DNA from: Cognatishimia sp. F0-27
Lineage (GTDB): Bacteria > Pseudomonadota > Alphaproteobacteria > Rhodobacterales > Rhodobacteraceae
Direction of reading: 5' to 3'
NCBI RefSeq assembly: GCF_020667845.1
Contig: NZ_JAFMPQ010000003.1
Coordinates: forward strand, 186,001-250,000
DNA: 64,000 nucleotides
Under the pieces are notes generated by a model that worked only from the letters and a program-made list of their open reading frames with translations, searched no databases and had not been told where the DNA came from. The stretch's first letter is position 1, and each line of letters starts with the position of its first letter. Below, in pieces: positions 38,274-46,552 of the stretch. The position numbers were made by a program, and so were the translations under genes.

Positions 38274-39908
38274 ATGACCGACCGGCTTTATCTTTACGAC
38301 ACCACGCTGCGTGACGGTCAACAGACACAGGGCGTTCAATTCTCGACCGCCGAAAAGCTGCGCGTTGCCGAGGCTCTCGACGCGCTGGGGGTCGATTATA
38401 TCGAAGGCGGTTGGCCCGGCGCCAACCCCACGGACAGCGCGTTTTTCGAAGCGGTCGGCCCGCTTGGTGCGCGTTTGACCGCGTTTGGCATGACCAAGCG
38501 CTCGGGCTATTCGGCGGCCAATGATGATGTGCTTGCGGCGGTGATGAACGCGGGCACCGGCGCGGTTTGCCTTGTGGGAAAGAGCCATGATTACCATGTC
38601 ACCCGCGCACTCGGTATAACGCTTGACGAAAACCGCGACAACATTGCGGCCTCCATCGCGCATCTCACCGCCGCCGGGCGTGAAGCGCTGTTTGATGCCG
38701 AGCATTATTTTGACGGGTTCCGAGCCAATCCGGATTATGCCGTGTCCTGTTTGCGCGCCGCGCTCGATGCCGGCGCGCGCTGGGCCGTGCTCTGTGACAC
38801 CAATGGTGGCACGCTGCCTTCGGAGATTGGCCGGATCGTGCGGGAGACCATCGCGGCAGGCATTCCCGGAGAGCGTCTGGGCATCCATACGCATAACGAC
38901 ACGGAAAACGCCGTCGCGGGGAGCCTTGCGGCCATCGAGGCCGGGGTCCGTCAGGTTCAGGGCACGCTGAACGGTCTGGGCGAACGCTGCGGCAATGCCA
39001 ATCTCACGGCCCTGATCCCGACGCTGCTGCTCAAGGAGCCCTATGCGAGCCGGTTCGAAACCGGGGTGAGCCGCGATGCGCTCAGTCAGCTGACCCGGAT
39101 CAGCCGCATGCTGGATGATATCCTGAACCGGGTGCCCATGCGGCAGTCGGCCTATGTCGGGGCCTCGGCCTTTGCGCATAAGGCGGGTCTCCATGCCTCC
39201 GCGATTCTCAAGGACCCGACAACCTATGAGCATGTGGACCCGGCGTCCGTCGGCAACACGCGGATCATTCCGATGTCCAATCAGGCTGGCCTGTCCAACC
39301 TGCGTCGGCGGCTGGCGGATGCCGGGGTATCGGTGTCGCGCGACGACCCTGCATTGCCGAGGATCCTCGCCCGCGTGAAAGCGCGTGAAGATGAAGGCTA
39401 CAGCTACGACACCGCGCAGGCGAGTTTCGAGCTTCTGGCGCTGGATGCGCTGGGGCAGTTGCCGGACTTCTTCGAGGTGAAGCGCTACCGCGTGACCGTG
39501 GAGCGCCGCAAGAACAAGTATAACAAGATGGTCTCGCTCTCCGAGGCGGTGGTTGTGGTCAAGATCGGCGATGAAAAGACCCTTTCCGTGAGCGAGTCGA
39601 TGGATGAAACCGGGGCTGACCGGGGCCCGGTGAACGCGCTGGCCAAGGCCTTGGCCAAGGATCTGGGCCCTTACCAGTCGATGATCGACGACATGCGCCT
39701 TGTGGATTTCAAGGTCCGCATCACCCAAGGCGGCACCGAGGCGGTCACCCGCGTCATCATCGACAGCGAAGACAAAGAGGGGCGGCGTTGGGCAACCGTC
39801 GGTGTGAGCGCGAATATCGTCGATGCGAGCTTTGAGGCCTTGCTGGATGCGGTCCGCTGGAAGCTTGTGCGCGACACCGCCCGCGCGCGGGAAGGCGCGC
39901 CGGTCTGA
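38274..39908 (+). CDS. cimA: (R)-citramalate synthase
   Basis: Condenses pyruvate and acetyl-CoA to citramalate, the threonine-independent entry to isoleucine. 544 residues: HMGL-like TIM barrel with YDTTLRDGQQTQGVQFS, HTHNDTENAVAGSL (metal-binding His) and GTLNGLGERCGNANL, a linker, then a LeuA-type allosteric C-terminal domain (from about 400). The divergence from LeuA proper (EGGWPGANP, HKAGLHASAI) matches the CimA group. Its TGA shares a base with the ATG of the next gene. Confidence 0.92.
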   Translation: MTDRLYLYDTTLRDGQQTQGVQFSTAEKLRVAEALDALGVDYIEGGWPGANPTDSAFFEAVGPLGARLTAFGMTKRSGYSAANDDVLAAVMNAGTGAVCLVGKSHDYHVTRALGITLDENRDNIAASIAHLTAAGREALFDAEHYFDGFRANPDYAVSCLRAALDAGARWAVLCDTNGGTLPSEIGRIVRETIAAGIPGERLGIHTHNDTENAVAGSLAAIEAGVRQVQGTLNGLGERCGNANLTALIPTLLLKEPYASRFETGVSRDALSQLTRISRMLDDILNRVPMRQSAYVGASAFAHKAGLHASAILKDPTTYEHVDPASVGNTRIIPMSNQAGLSNLRRRLADAGVSVSRDDPALPRILARVKAREDEGYSYDTAQASFELLALDALGQLPDFFEVKRYRVTVERRKNKYNKMVSLSEAVVVVKIGDEKTLSVSESMDETGADRGPVNALAKALAKDLGPYQSMIDDMRLVDFKVRITQGGTEAVTRVIIDSEDKEGRRWATVGVSANIVDASFEALLDAVRWKLVRDTARAREGAPV

Positions 39909-40630
39909 TGGATTGGGAGGCGTTCTTTTGCCTGCATCGGGGGCTGGACCGGGAGGGTCCGGGCTTGCCCGAAGAGGCGGCGGAGGCGCTGCGCGGCGCG
40001 GGTGTGCCGCGTGACGGGGTGATTGCGGAGCTTGGCTGCGGCCCCGGGGCTGATCTCGATGCGCTGGCTGCGCTTGTGCCGGATGGCCGCGTGGTCGGGA
40101 TAGAGGCCCATCCCGGATTTGTCGCCGAGGCACAGGCCCGGATCACCATGCCGAACGCGACGGTGGAGACCGGCGACATGGCAGAGATTGCCGCCCACGC
40201 AGATGCCCCGTTCGACGCGGTCTGGAGCGCTGGTGCGCTCTATTTCATGGGGCTTGAGACCGGCCCCTCCACCGTGGCCGGGGCGCTCAAACCGGGCGGG
40301 GTGCTGGCGTTTTCGGAGCCGTGCTTTTTCACCGAGACCCCGTCGCAAGCGGCGCGGGATTTCTGGGACGGCTACGAGACACGAACCGCGGAGGCCATCG
40401 CGAAGGCACTGAAGGTGGCGGGTTTCGACGTGCTGCGACAGACCCCGGTGAGCGAGGCGGCGTGGGAGGCCTATTTTCAACCGCTTGATGCGCGGATCGC
40501 GGCGTTGCGTCCCGATGCGGATCCCGCTCTGACAGCCGTTCTCGACGCGGCGGAGGCCGAGGCGCGGGCATGGCGCGCTCTGCGCCGGGAGACCGGCTAC
40601 CTGATATCCGTGGCGCGGACACCCGCATGA
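39908..40630 (+). CDS. Class I SAM-dependent methyltransferase
   Basis: 240 residues with the SAM motif I VIAELGCGPGADLDALAALV, acidic GIEAHPGF after beta-2, and a motif-II like region WSAGALYFMGLE. Substrate unknown. Start ATG uses the last base of the cimA stop; its own stop overlaps the ATG of the squalene/phytoene-synthase-like gene, so three genes are tightly coupled. See the finding on complex I assembly homologues for one possible role. Confidence 0.85.
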   Translation: MDWEAFFCLHRGLDREGPGLPEEAAEALRGAGVPRDGVIAELGCGPGADLDALAALVPDGRVVGIEAHPGFVAEAQARITMPNATVETGDMAEIAAHADAPFDAVWSAGALYFMGLETGPSTVAGALKPGGVLAFSEPCFFTETPSQAARDFWDGYETRTAEAIAKALKVAGFDVLRQTPVSEAAWEAYFQPLDARIAALRPDADPALTAVLDAAEAEARAWRALRRETGYLISVARTPA

Positions 40631-41466
40631 GCGCGTTTGACGATCCCGATCTGCGTGCCTGCGCGGCGATTGTGCAAAAGGGTGACCCGGACCGCTTTGC
40701 AGCGACCATGGCCGCGCCGGTGCCCGCGCGCGTCGCGTTGTTTCCGCTCTATGCCTTCAACGTAGAGATCGCGCGCGCACCGTTTGCGAGCAAGGAGCCG
40801 ATCATCGCTGAGATGCGCCTGCAATGGTGGGCCGATGCGCTGGACGAGATCGCCGCTGGCGGGATGGTGCGCCGGCATGAGGTCACGGTCCCTCTGGCGC
40901 AAGCGCTCGATCCCGGCACGGCGCGGCTTTTGCAACGGTCGGTGGATGCGCGGCGGCGCGATGCGCAGCGTTTGCGCCCGGAGACGGCCGGTGATCTGCA
41001 GGACTATCTCGACCGGACGGGCGGCACCTTGATGTGGGCCGCAGTCCGGGTTCTTGACGCAACGGTGCAGGCCTTGCCGGCAGAGCACGGCTTCGACGAG
41101 GCCACCGCGGCAGACGGGTTGCCTGCCAAGCGCCGGGCCAGAGCCGAGGCCGTGGGGGGCTTGTCTGCGCTGGCCAATTACCTATTGGCGGTGCCGGAGT
41201 TTCTGGCGCGCGGGATCAACCCGTTGCCGGAGATGAGCGTTTCGGAGATGAACGGGTTGATCGACACAGCCCTTGCGCGGGCGGATGCCGCGGAGGCGGC
41301 CTGTCGCGCCGGACGGCCGGACCGGATCGCGGAATTGGCAGCATGGCGCGCGCGCGGGGTTTTGCGCCGCGCCCGTGCCGATCATGCGGCGATCCCCGAA
41401 GGACGGCTTGACGAGGGGGAGTTCCGACGGCGGCTTGGCCTGACATGGCGCGGGCTGCGCGTCTGA
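40627..41466 (+). CDS. Squalene/phytoene-synthase-fold protein (NDUFAF6-like)
   Basis: 279 residues, all-helical trans-prenyltransferase fold: FPLYAFNVEIARAPFASKEP, IAEMRLQWWADALDEI, DLQDYLDRTGGTLMWA, GGLSALANYLLAVPEFLARG. The Asp-rich DxxxD motifs that bind prenyl diphosphates are not clearly conserved, which fits the NDUFAF6-like group better than true phytoene synthase. No carotenoid genes are adjacent. ATG at 40627 overlaps the methyltransferase stop. Confidence 0.82.
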   Translation: MSAFDDPDLRACAAIVQKGDPDRFAATMAAPVPARVALFPLYAFNVEIARAPFASKEPIIAEMRLQWWADALDEIAAGGMVRRHEVTVPLAQALDPGTARLLQRSVDARRRDAQRLRPETAGDLQDYLDRTGGTLMWAAVRVLDATVQALPAEHGFDEATAADGLPAKRRARAEAVGGLSALANYLLAVPEFLARGINPLPEMSVSEMNGLIDTALARADAAEAACRAGRPDRIAELAAWRARGVLRRARADHAAIPEGRLDEGEFRRRLGLTWRGLRV

Positions 41467-41506
41467 GGCAGCCCCGCAAGCCGTGCTGGATCGATCAAGG
41501 TTGACC

Positions 41507-42805
41507 CTAGACGGTGGCGGGATCGTCCTTGGGTCGCATCGCCAGCCAAATCAGCGCACCGCCAGCCAGAACGAGGAACGGCGCCATGGCGAGGTTGACC
41601 GCCAGCCAGCCCTGTTCCGCCGTCCCGCCAGAGCAATTCATCAGCCCCCCGGAGGACAGCGAGGCAAAGGTCACGCCGCCGAACACCAGCAGGTCGTTCA
41701 ACCCCTGCATCCGGCCGCGCTCATGCGGAGCATGGGCTTCGGTGAGCATCGCCGTTGCGCCGATGAAACCAAAATTCCAGCCCAGTCCAAGCAGGATCAG
41801 CGCGATGTAGAAATTCTCCAGCGTGACGCCGGAGAGCGCCACGGCCCCGGCGCCGGCCAGGATCAGGATGCCAAGGCCGACGATCTTTTCGACCCCGAAC
41901 CGCGCGATCAGGTGCCCGGAGAAAAACGAGGGGGCAAACATCGCCAGAACGTGCAGCGTGACCACGTCGGCGGCGTATTTCACGAAAAGATCGGTCTGTT
42001 CCGCGATGCTCAACCCTTGGGTCGCATTGTCTGGCACCAGAGAGCCGCTCAACCCGCAGCCGACCACGGCCAGCGGCGTCGAGGTCATCACGAGGTTCAT
42101 CAGCGCGTAAGACACCATGGCGCAGATCACCGCAACGGCGATGCGCGGTGTCTTGAGCAATTCCATCCGCGAGCGGCCCTTGGGCGCATCTTCGGAGGGC
42201 ACCGGTGGCTTTGGAATATCGAGGAACAAGAACAGCATCGAGCCGATGATGTTGACCGCGATCACCGCCGCATAGGTGCCGAGGAAGGGCACGACATAGG
42301 CATCTGCCGTGAGCTTGACGATCTGCGGCCCGATGATGGCCGAGGCAAGCCCCCCCGCCATCACGTAGGAAATCGCCTTGGGGCGGAAGGCATCTGATGC
42401 GGTGTCGGCGGCCGCAAAGCGGTAAAAACCCTGCGCAGACATGTAGACCCCGGTCAGCAGCGATCCGAGCAGGAAGATCGGGAAGGAGGCCGTGTATAGC
42501 CCGTAGGCTCCCACGGCCCCGCCAAGCGCTCCGCCCATGGCGCCAACCATGAAGCCCGTGCGCCGGCCATAGCGTTGCATGATGGCGGAGATCGGTGTCG
42601 CGCTGAGCATGGACCCCAAGACGATCAACGAGATCGGCAAGGTTGCAAAGCACACATTGCTCGCAAGCGACTGCCCCGCGAGCCCGCCGATGGTGAAGAT
42701 CATCGGCATCTGGGCGCCAAGAATCGCCTGCGCAAAGACCAGAACGGTCACGTTGCGCCGTGAGCGGCTGTCGGAAGCGGGCTGGGGGGCTGTCATGTCT
42801 GTCAT
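41507..42805 (-). CDS. MFS transporter
   Basis: 432 residues, twelve predicted helices, with the loop 2-3 motif as MQRYGRRTGFMVGAMGGALGG and a central charged loop (DIPKPPVPSEDAPKGRSRM). Substrate cannot be told. The start region carries a 7-4-7 palindrome 46-63 bp upstream. Confidence 0.9.
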   Translation of the reverse strand: MTDMTAPQPASDSRSRRNVTVLVFAQAILGAQMPMIFTIGGLAGQSLASNVCFATLPISLIVLGSMLSATPISAIMQRYGRRTGFMVGAMGGALGGAVGAYGLYTASFPIFLLGSLLTGVYMSAQGFYRFAAADTASDAFRPKAISYVMAGGLASAIIGPQIVKLTADAYVVPFLGTYAAVIAVNIIGSMLFLFLDIPKPPVPSEDAPKGRSRMELLKTPRIAVAVICAMVSYALMNLVMTSTPLAVVGCGLSGSLVPDNATQGLSIAEQTDLFVKYAADVVTLHVLAMFAPSFFSGHLIARFGVEKIVGLGILILAGAGAVALSGVTLENFYIALILLGLGWNFGFIGATAMLTEAHAPHERGRMQGLNDLLVFGGVTFASLSSGGLMNCSGGTAEQGWLAVNLAMAPFLVLAGGALIWLAMRPKDDPATV

Positions 42806-42850
42806 GGCTCATCCGTAGGCGCGCGTCGCCGCAAGGGCAAGCGACGAATG

Positions 42851-42868
42851 CGCACATGCGAATGTGCG
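42851..42868. promoter_or_regulatory. Palindromic operator candidate
   Basis: CGCACAT-GCGA-ATGTGCG, perfect 7-bp arms with a 4-bp spacer, between the divergent MFS and cobK-like genes. Spacing suits a dimeric repressor site over the MFS promoter. No regulator gene is adjacent. Confidence 0.5.
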
Positions 42869-43036
42869 TTTGTGTTTGGCGCTTGGGCGGGTCGCGGGAG
42901 CTGCTGGGCGCCTGCCCGGATTGATCGGGTGACTGCGCGTGCGGGCGCCCTTTTGTCGCGGGGAGGGGCCGCATGGTTGCTCCGAACTTGTGCCGGGGTC
43001 TCTGGCCCTTGGCGCGGCTGCGCGGTAGGCAGGGGC

Positions 43037-43726
43037 ATGGGTTCCATCCTGATCATAGCGGGCTCCGCCGAAGCCTTTGCACTGTCCCAATCGCTGCCGC
43101 AGGCATCGGTGCGGTTGGCCGCGCGGGAGCGGGTTGCGCGGGGCTGGGCGGTGCCGCCGCAACCGCTGAGGGACGCGGATTTCGAGGCGTGCCCCGATGC
43201 GGTGATCGAAGCGGCCCATCCGGTTGATACGCGAACCGCCGAGCGCGTTGCCGAGGCCTGTCGCCTGCGCGGGTTGCGCCATTGCCAGCTTGTCCGACCG
43301 CCGTGGCGGGCAACCCGGGCGGATCGTTGGCACAGGCTGCGCAGGCCGGAGGACGCCGCCGCCGTCATTCCAGAGGGCGCGCGGGTGCTGGCGACGCTTG
43401 GGCGCGCCGAACTGCCCCGGCTCAAGGCGCTGCGCGCACGGCTTTTTGTCCGGCGGCTGGGGATGGATCCCGACCATGATCCCATCGGGCGGGGGCAGGT
43501 GCTGCGCGGGCAGGGGCCTTTCAGCGTGGCAGAAGAGATTGCCCTGTTGCGCAGGCATCGGATCGACTGGATTCTGAGTTATAACGCGGGCGGACCGGGC
43601 GGCTGGCCAAAGCTGGCCGCCGCGCGGGCGCTTGGAATCGACGTGGCGCTGATCGACCGCCCGCGTCGTCCCGACGGACCGCGCGTGCGCACAATCAAGG
43701 AGGCGGTGCAATGGGTGACTGGCTGA
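43037..43726 (+). CDS. cobK: Precorrin-6A reductase (CobK/CbiJ) family protein
   Basis: 229 residues from MGSILIIAGSAEAFALSQSL (AGGCAGGGGC upstream). Family traits: DAVIEAAHPVDTRTAERV, a PWR-type loop (LVRPPWRATRADRW), GPFSVAEEIALLRRHRIDWI, and GGPGGWPKLAAARALGIDVALIDRP. The usual Lys/Ser before the last Gly pair is replaced by YNAGG. True members reduce precorrin-6A in cobalamin synthesis; no cob genes are adjacent. It overlaps alkA by 16 bp. Confidence 0.7.
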   Translation: MGSILIIAGSAEAFALSQSLPQASVRLAARERVARGWAVPPQPLRDADFEACPDAVIEAAHPVDTRTAERVAEACRLRGLRHCQLVRPPWRATRADRWHRLRRPEDAAAVIPEGARVLATLGRAELPRLKALRARLFVRRLGMDPDHDPIGRGQVLRGQGPFSVAEEIALLRRHRIDWILSYNAGGPGGWPKLAAARALGIDVALIDRPRRPDGPRVRTIKEAVQWVTG

Positions 43727-44352
43727 CGGGGCGGATCATTCAGGGCGAGGCCTGTATCGCAGAGGGCGCTGCGTGGCTGCGCCGGGCGGAACCGCGTTTT
43801 GCCCACGCGCTTGAGGCCACTGGCCCCTTGCCGTTGCGCCTGCGTCCGGACGGGTTTTCTCAGCTGCTACAGGCGATTGTCAGCCAGCAGGTTTCCGTGG
43901 CCTCGGCGCGTGCGATCTGGAGCAAGCTTGAGGCCGCAGGGATGACCGAGCCCGAACCGATCCTCGCCAGCAGCGACGAGGCACTGCGCGCGCTTGGCCT
44001 GAGCCGTCAGAAGGCGGCCTATGCCCGCGCGCTGGCCGAGGCGGAGATTGACTTTGTCGCTTTGCGGGACGCACCGACCGAGGCGGTGATCGCGCGGCTT
44101 GTCGCGGTCAAGGGCATCGGTGTCTGGACGGCGGAGATCTATGCCATGTTCTCGCTAGGGCGCGCGGATGTGTTCGCGCCGGGCGATCTGGCTTTGCAGG
44201 AAGCCGCGCGGGCGCTGTTCGAATTGCCGGAGCGCCCGAAGGAAAAAGCGTTGCGCGAGATGGCGCTGGCGTGGAGCCCGTGGAGATCGGTTGCGGCGCG
44301 CACGCTCTGGGCCTACTACCATGTGGCCAAAGACAGGGAGGGCATCCTTTGA
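43711..44352 (+). CDS. alkA: DNA-3-methyladenine glycosylase II (AlkA-like)
   Basis: Removes alkylated bases from DNA. 213 residues of the HhH-GPD superfamily: FSQLLQAIVSQQVSVASARA, helix-hairpin-helix VKGIGVWTAEI (133-143) and catalytic Asp159 in FAPGDLALQEA. Lacks the N-terminal beta domain of E. coli AlkA, as in many short bacterial forms. Overlaps cobK by 16 bp and the esterase by 4 bp. Confidence 0.9.
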   Translation: MGDWLTGRIIQGEACIAEGAAWLRRAEPRFAHALEATGPLPLRLRPDGFSQLLQAIVSQQVSVASARAIWSKLEAAGMTEPEPILASSDEALRALGLSRQKAAYARALAEAEIDFVALRDAPTEAVIARLVAVKGIGVWTAEIYAMFSLGRADVFAPGDLALQEAARALFELPERPKEKALREMALAWSPWRSVAARTLWAYYHVAKDREGIL

Positions 44353-45014
44353 CGCGTGTTCTGAACACCGGGCGCAAGGCGCCGCAATCCGGCGAAACCC
44401 GCTCCTGCGTGGTTTTCCTGCATGGCTATGGCGCCAATGGCGCGGACCTTCTGGGGCTGGCCGATCCGCTGGGCGAGCACCTGCCCGATACCCTGTTCGT
44501 GGCACCCGATGCGCCCGAATCCTGTGCCGGTGCGCCGATGGGGTTCCAGTGGTTTCCGATCCCGTGGATCGACGGCTCGTCGGAAGAGGAGGCGCAGGCG
44601 GGGTTGATGCGTGCGGCGGACGATCTGAACGCGTTTCTCGACGCGCTGATGGTCGATGAGGATCTCCTGCCCGAGCAGGTGGCGCTTGTCGGCTTTTCGC
44701 AAGGCACGATGATAAGCCTGCATGTGGCGCCGCGCCGGGACGATGAAATCGCCGGGATCGTCGGGTTCTCGGGCCGTATCCTTGCGCCGGAACTTCTCGC
44801 CGATGAGGTTGTGACACGCCCGCCGGTGCTTTTGGTGCACGGAGATATGGACGACGTGGTGCCGCCGCAATCGCTGCCGGAGGCGGCAGAAGCCTTGCAG
44901 GGCGCGGGCTGGAAAGAAGTTTATGCCCATGTGATGAAGGGCACGGCACACGGGATTGCGCCCGACGGGCTGTCCGTGGCGCTGGCGTTTCTGCGCGACA
45001 AGTGCGGGTTCTAG
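44349..45014 (+). CDS. Carboxylesterase/phospholipase (alpha/beta hydrolase, Abhydrolase_2)
   Basis: 221 residues, TTG start in a TTGA overlap with alkA. Conserved: VVFLHGYGANGADLL (oxyanion hole), nucleophile elbow GFSQG (Ser117), HGDMDDVVP (Asp) and GTAHGI (His), a full triad. Similar to YpfH/EstB-type carboxylesterases. Substrate unknown. Last gene of the cobK-alkA-esterase unit. Confidence 0.88.
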   Translation: MTRVLNTGRKAPQSGETRSCVVFLHGYGANGADLLGLADPLGEHLPDTLFVAPDAPESCAGAPMGFQWFPIPWIDGSSEEEAQAGLMRAADDLNAFLDALMVDEDLLPEQVALVGFSQGTMISLHVAPRRDDEIAGIVGFSGRILAPELLADEVVTRPPVLLVHGDMDDVVPPQSLPEAAEALQGAGWKEVYAHVMKGTAHGIAPDGLSVALAFLRDKCGF

Positions 45015-45174
45015 CCCGCCGCGACCGATGCGTTCCTGCGCTCCGGTGCGGATAGGGCGCGCGCCTGCGCAACGGTGCCGGGCTTCTTGACCGGACAGCG
45101 CGCGGTGCCCGGCCTGTCATGGCTTCTTTACAAGCAGCCGTCATGGAAAGCTGCGACACAGTATCTTGCGGGGG

Positions 45175-45202
45175 TTGCCCCGTTCTAAACGCGAGATATA
45201 GT
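45175..45202 (+). promoter_or_regulatory. Candidate promoter of the HNH gene
   Basis: TTGCCC (45175-45180), 16-bp spacer, TATAGT (45197-45202; five of six to TATAAT), 74 bp before the chosen start. Confidence 0.4.
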
Positions 45203-45275
45203 AGTTGCAGGCTGGGGCGGGGTGTCCCGCTCTGGTGCTCGCTTGTGGCAGACAGGGCGGAGGATGAGTCCGGCG

Positions 45276-45860
45276 ATGGACGGCGATTTCAGAACAAATT
45301 TCACACGCGCCCCGGGCGCGCTTCGGCATTATCCGGCGCTTGTGCTGAATGCTGATTACAGACCGTTGAGCTACTATCCCCTGTCGCTCTGGTCCTGGCA
45401 GGATGCGGTCAAGGCGGCGTTCCTCGACAGGGTGGATATCGTGGCCGAATACGAAGAGGTGGTGCGCAGCCCCTCGATGACGCTCAAGATCCCCAGCGTC
45501 GTGGTGCTCAAGGATTTCGTGAAACCTCAAAAGCGCGTGGCCTTCACGCGCTTTAATCTTTTTTTGAGGGATGAATTCCGCTGCCAGTATTGTGGATCGC
45601 GGGGGGAATTGACCTTTGATCACGTGGTGCCGCGGGCGGCCGGTGGGCGCACCAGCTGGGAAAACGTGGTTGCAGCCTGTGCTCCGTGCAACCTGCGCAA
45701 AGGGTCCAAGAGCCTGCGGCAGGTCGGGTTTGCGCTGCGCAAGCCGCCGCGGCGACCGGGCGCGCAGGAGCTGCTCAATCTCGGACGCAAGTTCCCACCC
45801 AATCACCTGCACGAGTCGTGGATGGATTTCCTGTATTGGGATGCGGAGCTCGAAGCGTAA
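45276..45860 (+). CDS. HNH endonuclease
   Basis: 194 residues from MDGDFRTNFTRAPGALRHYP; GTG 45222 and ATG 45264 are alternatives, GGAGG lies just before the chosen one. Zinc and active-site pattern: CQYCGSRGELTFDHVVPRAAGG, then AACAPCNLRKGS, i.e. two CxxC with the DHV catalytic His. Widely kept as a single gene in alphaproteobacteria; no phage or toxin context here. Target unknown. Confidence 0.9.
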   Translation: MDGDFRTNFTRAPGALRHYPALVLNADYRPLSYYPLSLWSWQDAVKAAFLDRVDIVAEYEEVVRSPSMTLKIPSVVVLKDFVKPQKRVAFTRFNLFLRDEFRCQYCGSRGELTFDHVVPRAAGGRTSWENVVAACAPCNLRKGSKSLRQVGFALRKPPRRPGAQELLNLGRKFPPNHLHESWMDFLYWDAELEA

Positions 45861-45911
45861 GCGGGCTTTTCGCACCTGCCGCATGAGGCGCCAATCACCC
45901 CGATTTGGGTC

Positions 45912-45951
45912 ATGCACAACGCATGCACAGATCATGCACAAACCATGTGTA
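45912..45951 (-). repeat. Array 3 of 11-bp-phased TGTGCAT repeats (inverted)
   Basis: ATGCACA at 45912, 45923 and 45934 plus ATGTGTA at 45945, exactly 11 bp apart; on the minus strand these are three TGTGCAT and a variant TACACAT, in the same order (variant unit first) as arrays 1 and 2. It lies 51 bp after the HNH stop, between convergent genes, so it need not be a promoter element. Confidence 0.78.
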
Positions 45952-46035
45952 TCGCAGGTGCAGCATCGGGAGCCCGCACCGCTCCGGGCTTGAGACCGTG
46001 GTTTCAGGCGGATGATGCCCCTCGGCATTGTCATT

Positions 46036-46345
46036 GCGGACGGCGGGACAGCCTGAGACGGCGCATCATGCCAGCGGTGGTTGGGTCTGGATCTGGGACG
46101 GTTCATTTGGTCCGCCGCGCAGAAGAACCGGTGGCACGCAGGGCGTCTTTCGGCGGCAATTATAGCACCGGTGGGTCGATCTGGATTTGGGGCGGAGTGT
46201 CTGGCACGCGGCGCGGCAGAACGGCCGGCGGGCAGGGCGTCTTGCGACGGCGGATCACTGCAGCAGTGTTTCGGTCTGGATTTGAGACGGTGTATCTGGT
46301 GCGCTGCGCGGAAGAACGAGCGGCGGGCAGGGTGTATCCGAGAGC
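46036..46345. repeat. Degenerate 94/95-bp tandem repeat, about 3.5 copies
   Basis: TCTGGAT anchors occur at 46086, 46180 and 46275, and the flanks align over the full period: GGCGGGCAGGGCGTCTT-like, GACGGCGNATCA-like, GAAGAAC-like. A partial unit precedes the first anchor. Open frames through it are not codon-like and frames break, so it seems non-coding or a relic. Small hairpins such as CACTG-CAG-CAGTG (46256-46268) recur in shifted form. It fills most of the 692-bp gap between the HNH gene and bactofilin. Confidence 0.7.
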
Positions 46346-46448
46346 GGGGCCAAGGCAATGACGGATTACGGTCCTGAGTGCGACGGGCGCGTTTTGGCGC
46401 TGAGCGCAATGCCTGAAGCCACACTGACACGGACCGTCAGGAACAAGA

Positions 46449-46478
46449 AAGGCGCCACAATCCTGTGACGCCTTTTTC
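46449..46478. terminator. Bidirectional terminator near the bactofilin 3' end
   Basis: Hairpin AAGGCGCCACA-ATCC-TGTGACGCCTT (one mismatch) with TTTTT on the plus side and TTTCTT on the minus side. Likely ends the bactofilin-peptidase transcript on minus. Confidence 0.7.
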
Positions 46479-46552
46479 GGAAGATGCGCGAGGTTCGCCC
46501 CCGGTGCCCGCCTGCGCCGCGATTGGCCCAAGGCCCGCGGCTGAACGGGATC

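Noticed and set aside
40627-41466. Carotenoid phytoene synthase (crtB)
   Set aside because: Aspartate-rich prenyl-diphosphate motifs are not evident and no crt genes are nearby; the NDUFAF6-like group fits better.
45119-45355. 78-codon ORF upstream of and overlapping the HNH gene (Cys-rich)
   Set aside because: It runs into the HNH gene in another frame and contains its promoter; no ribosome-binding site.
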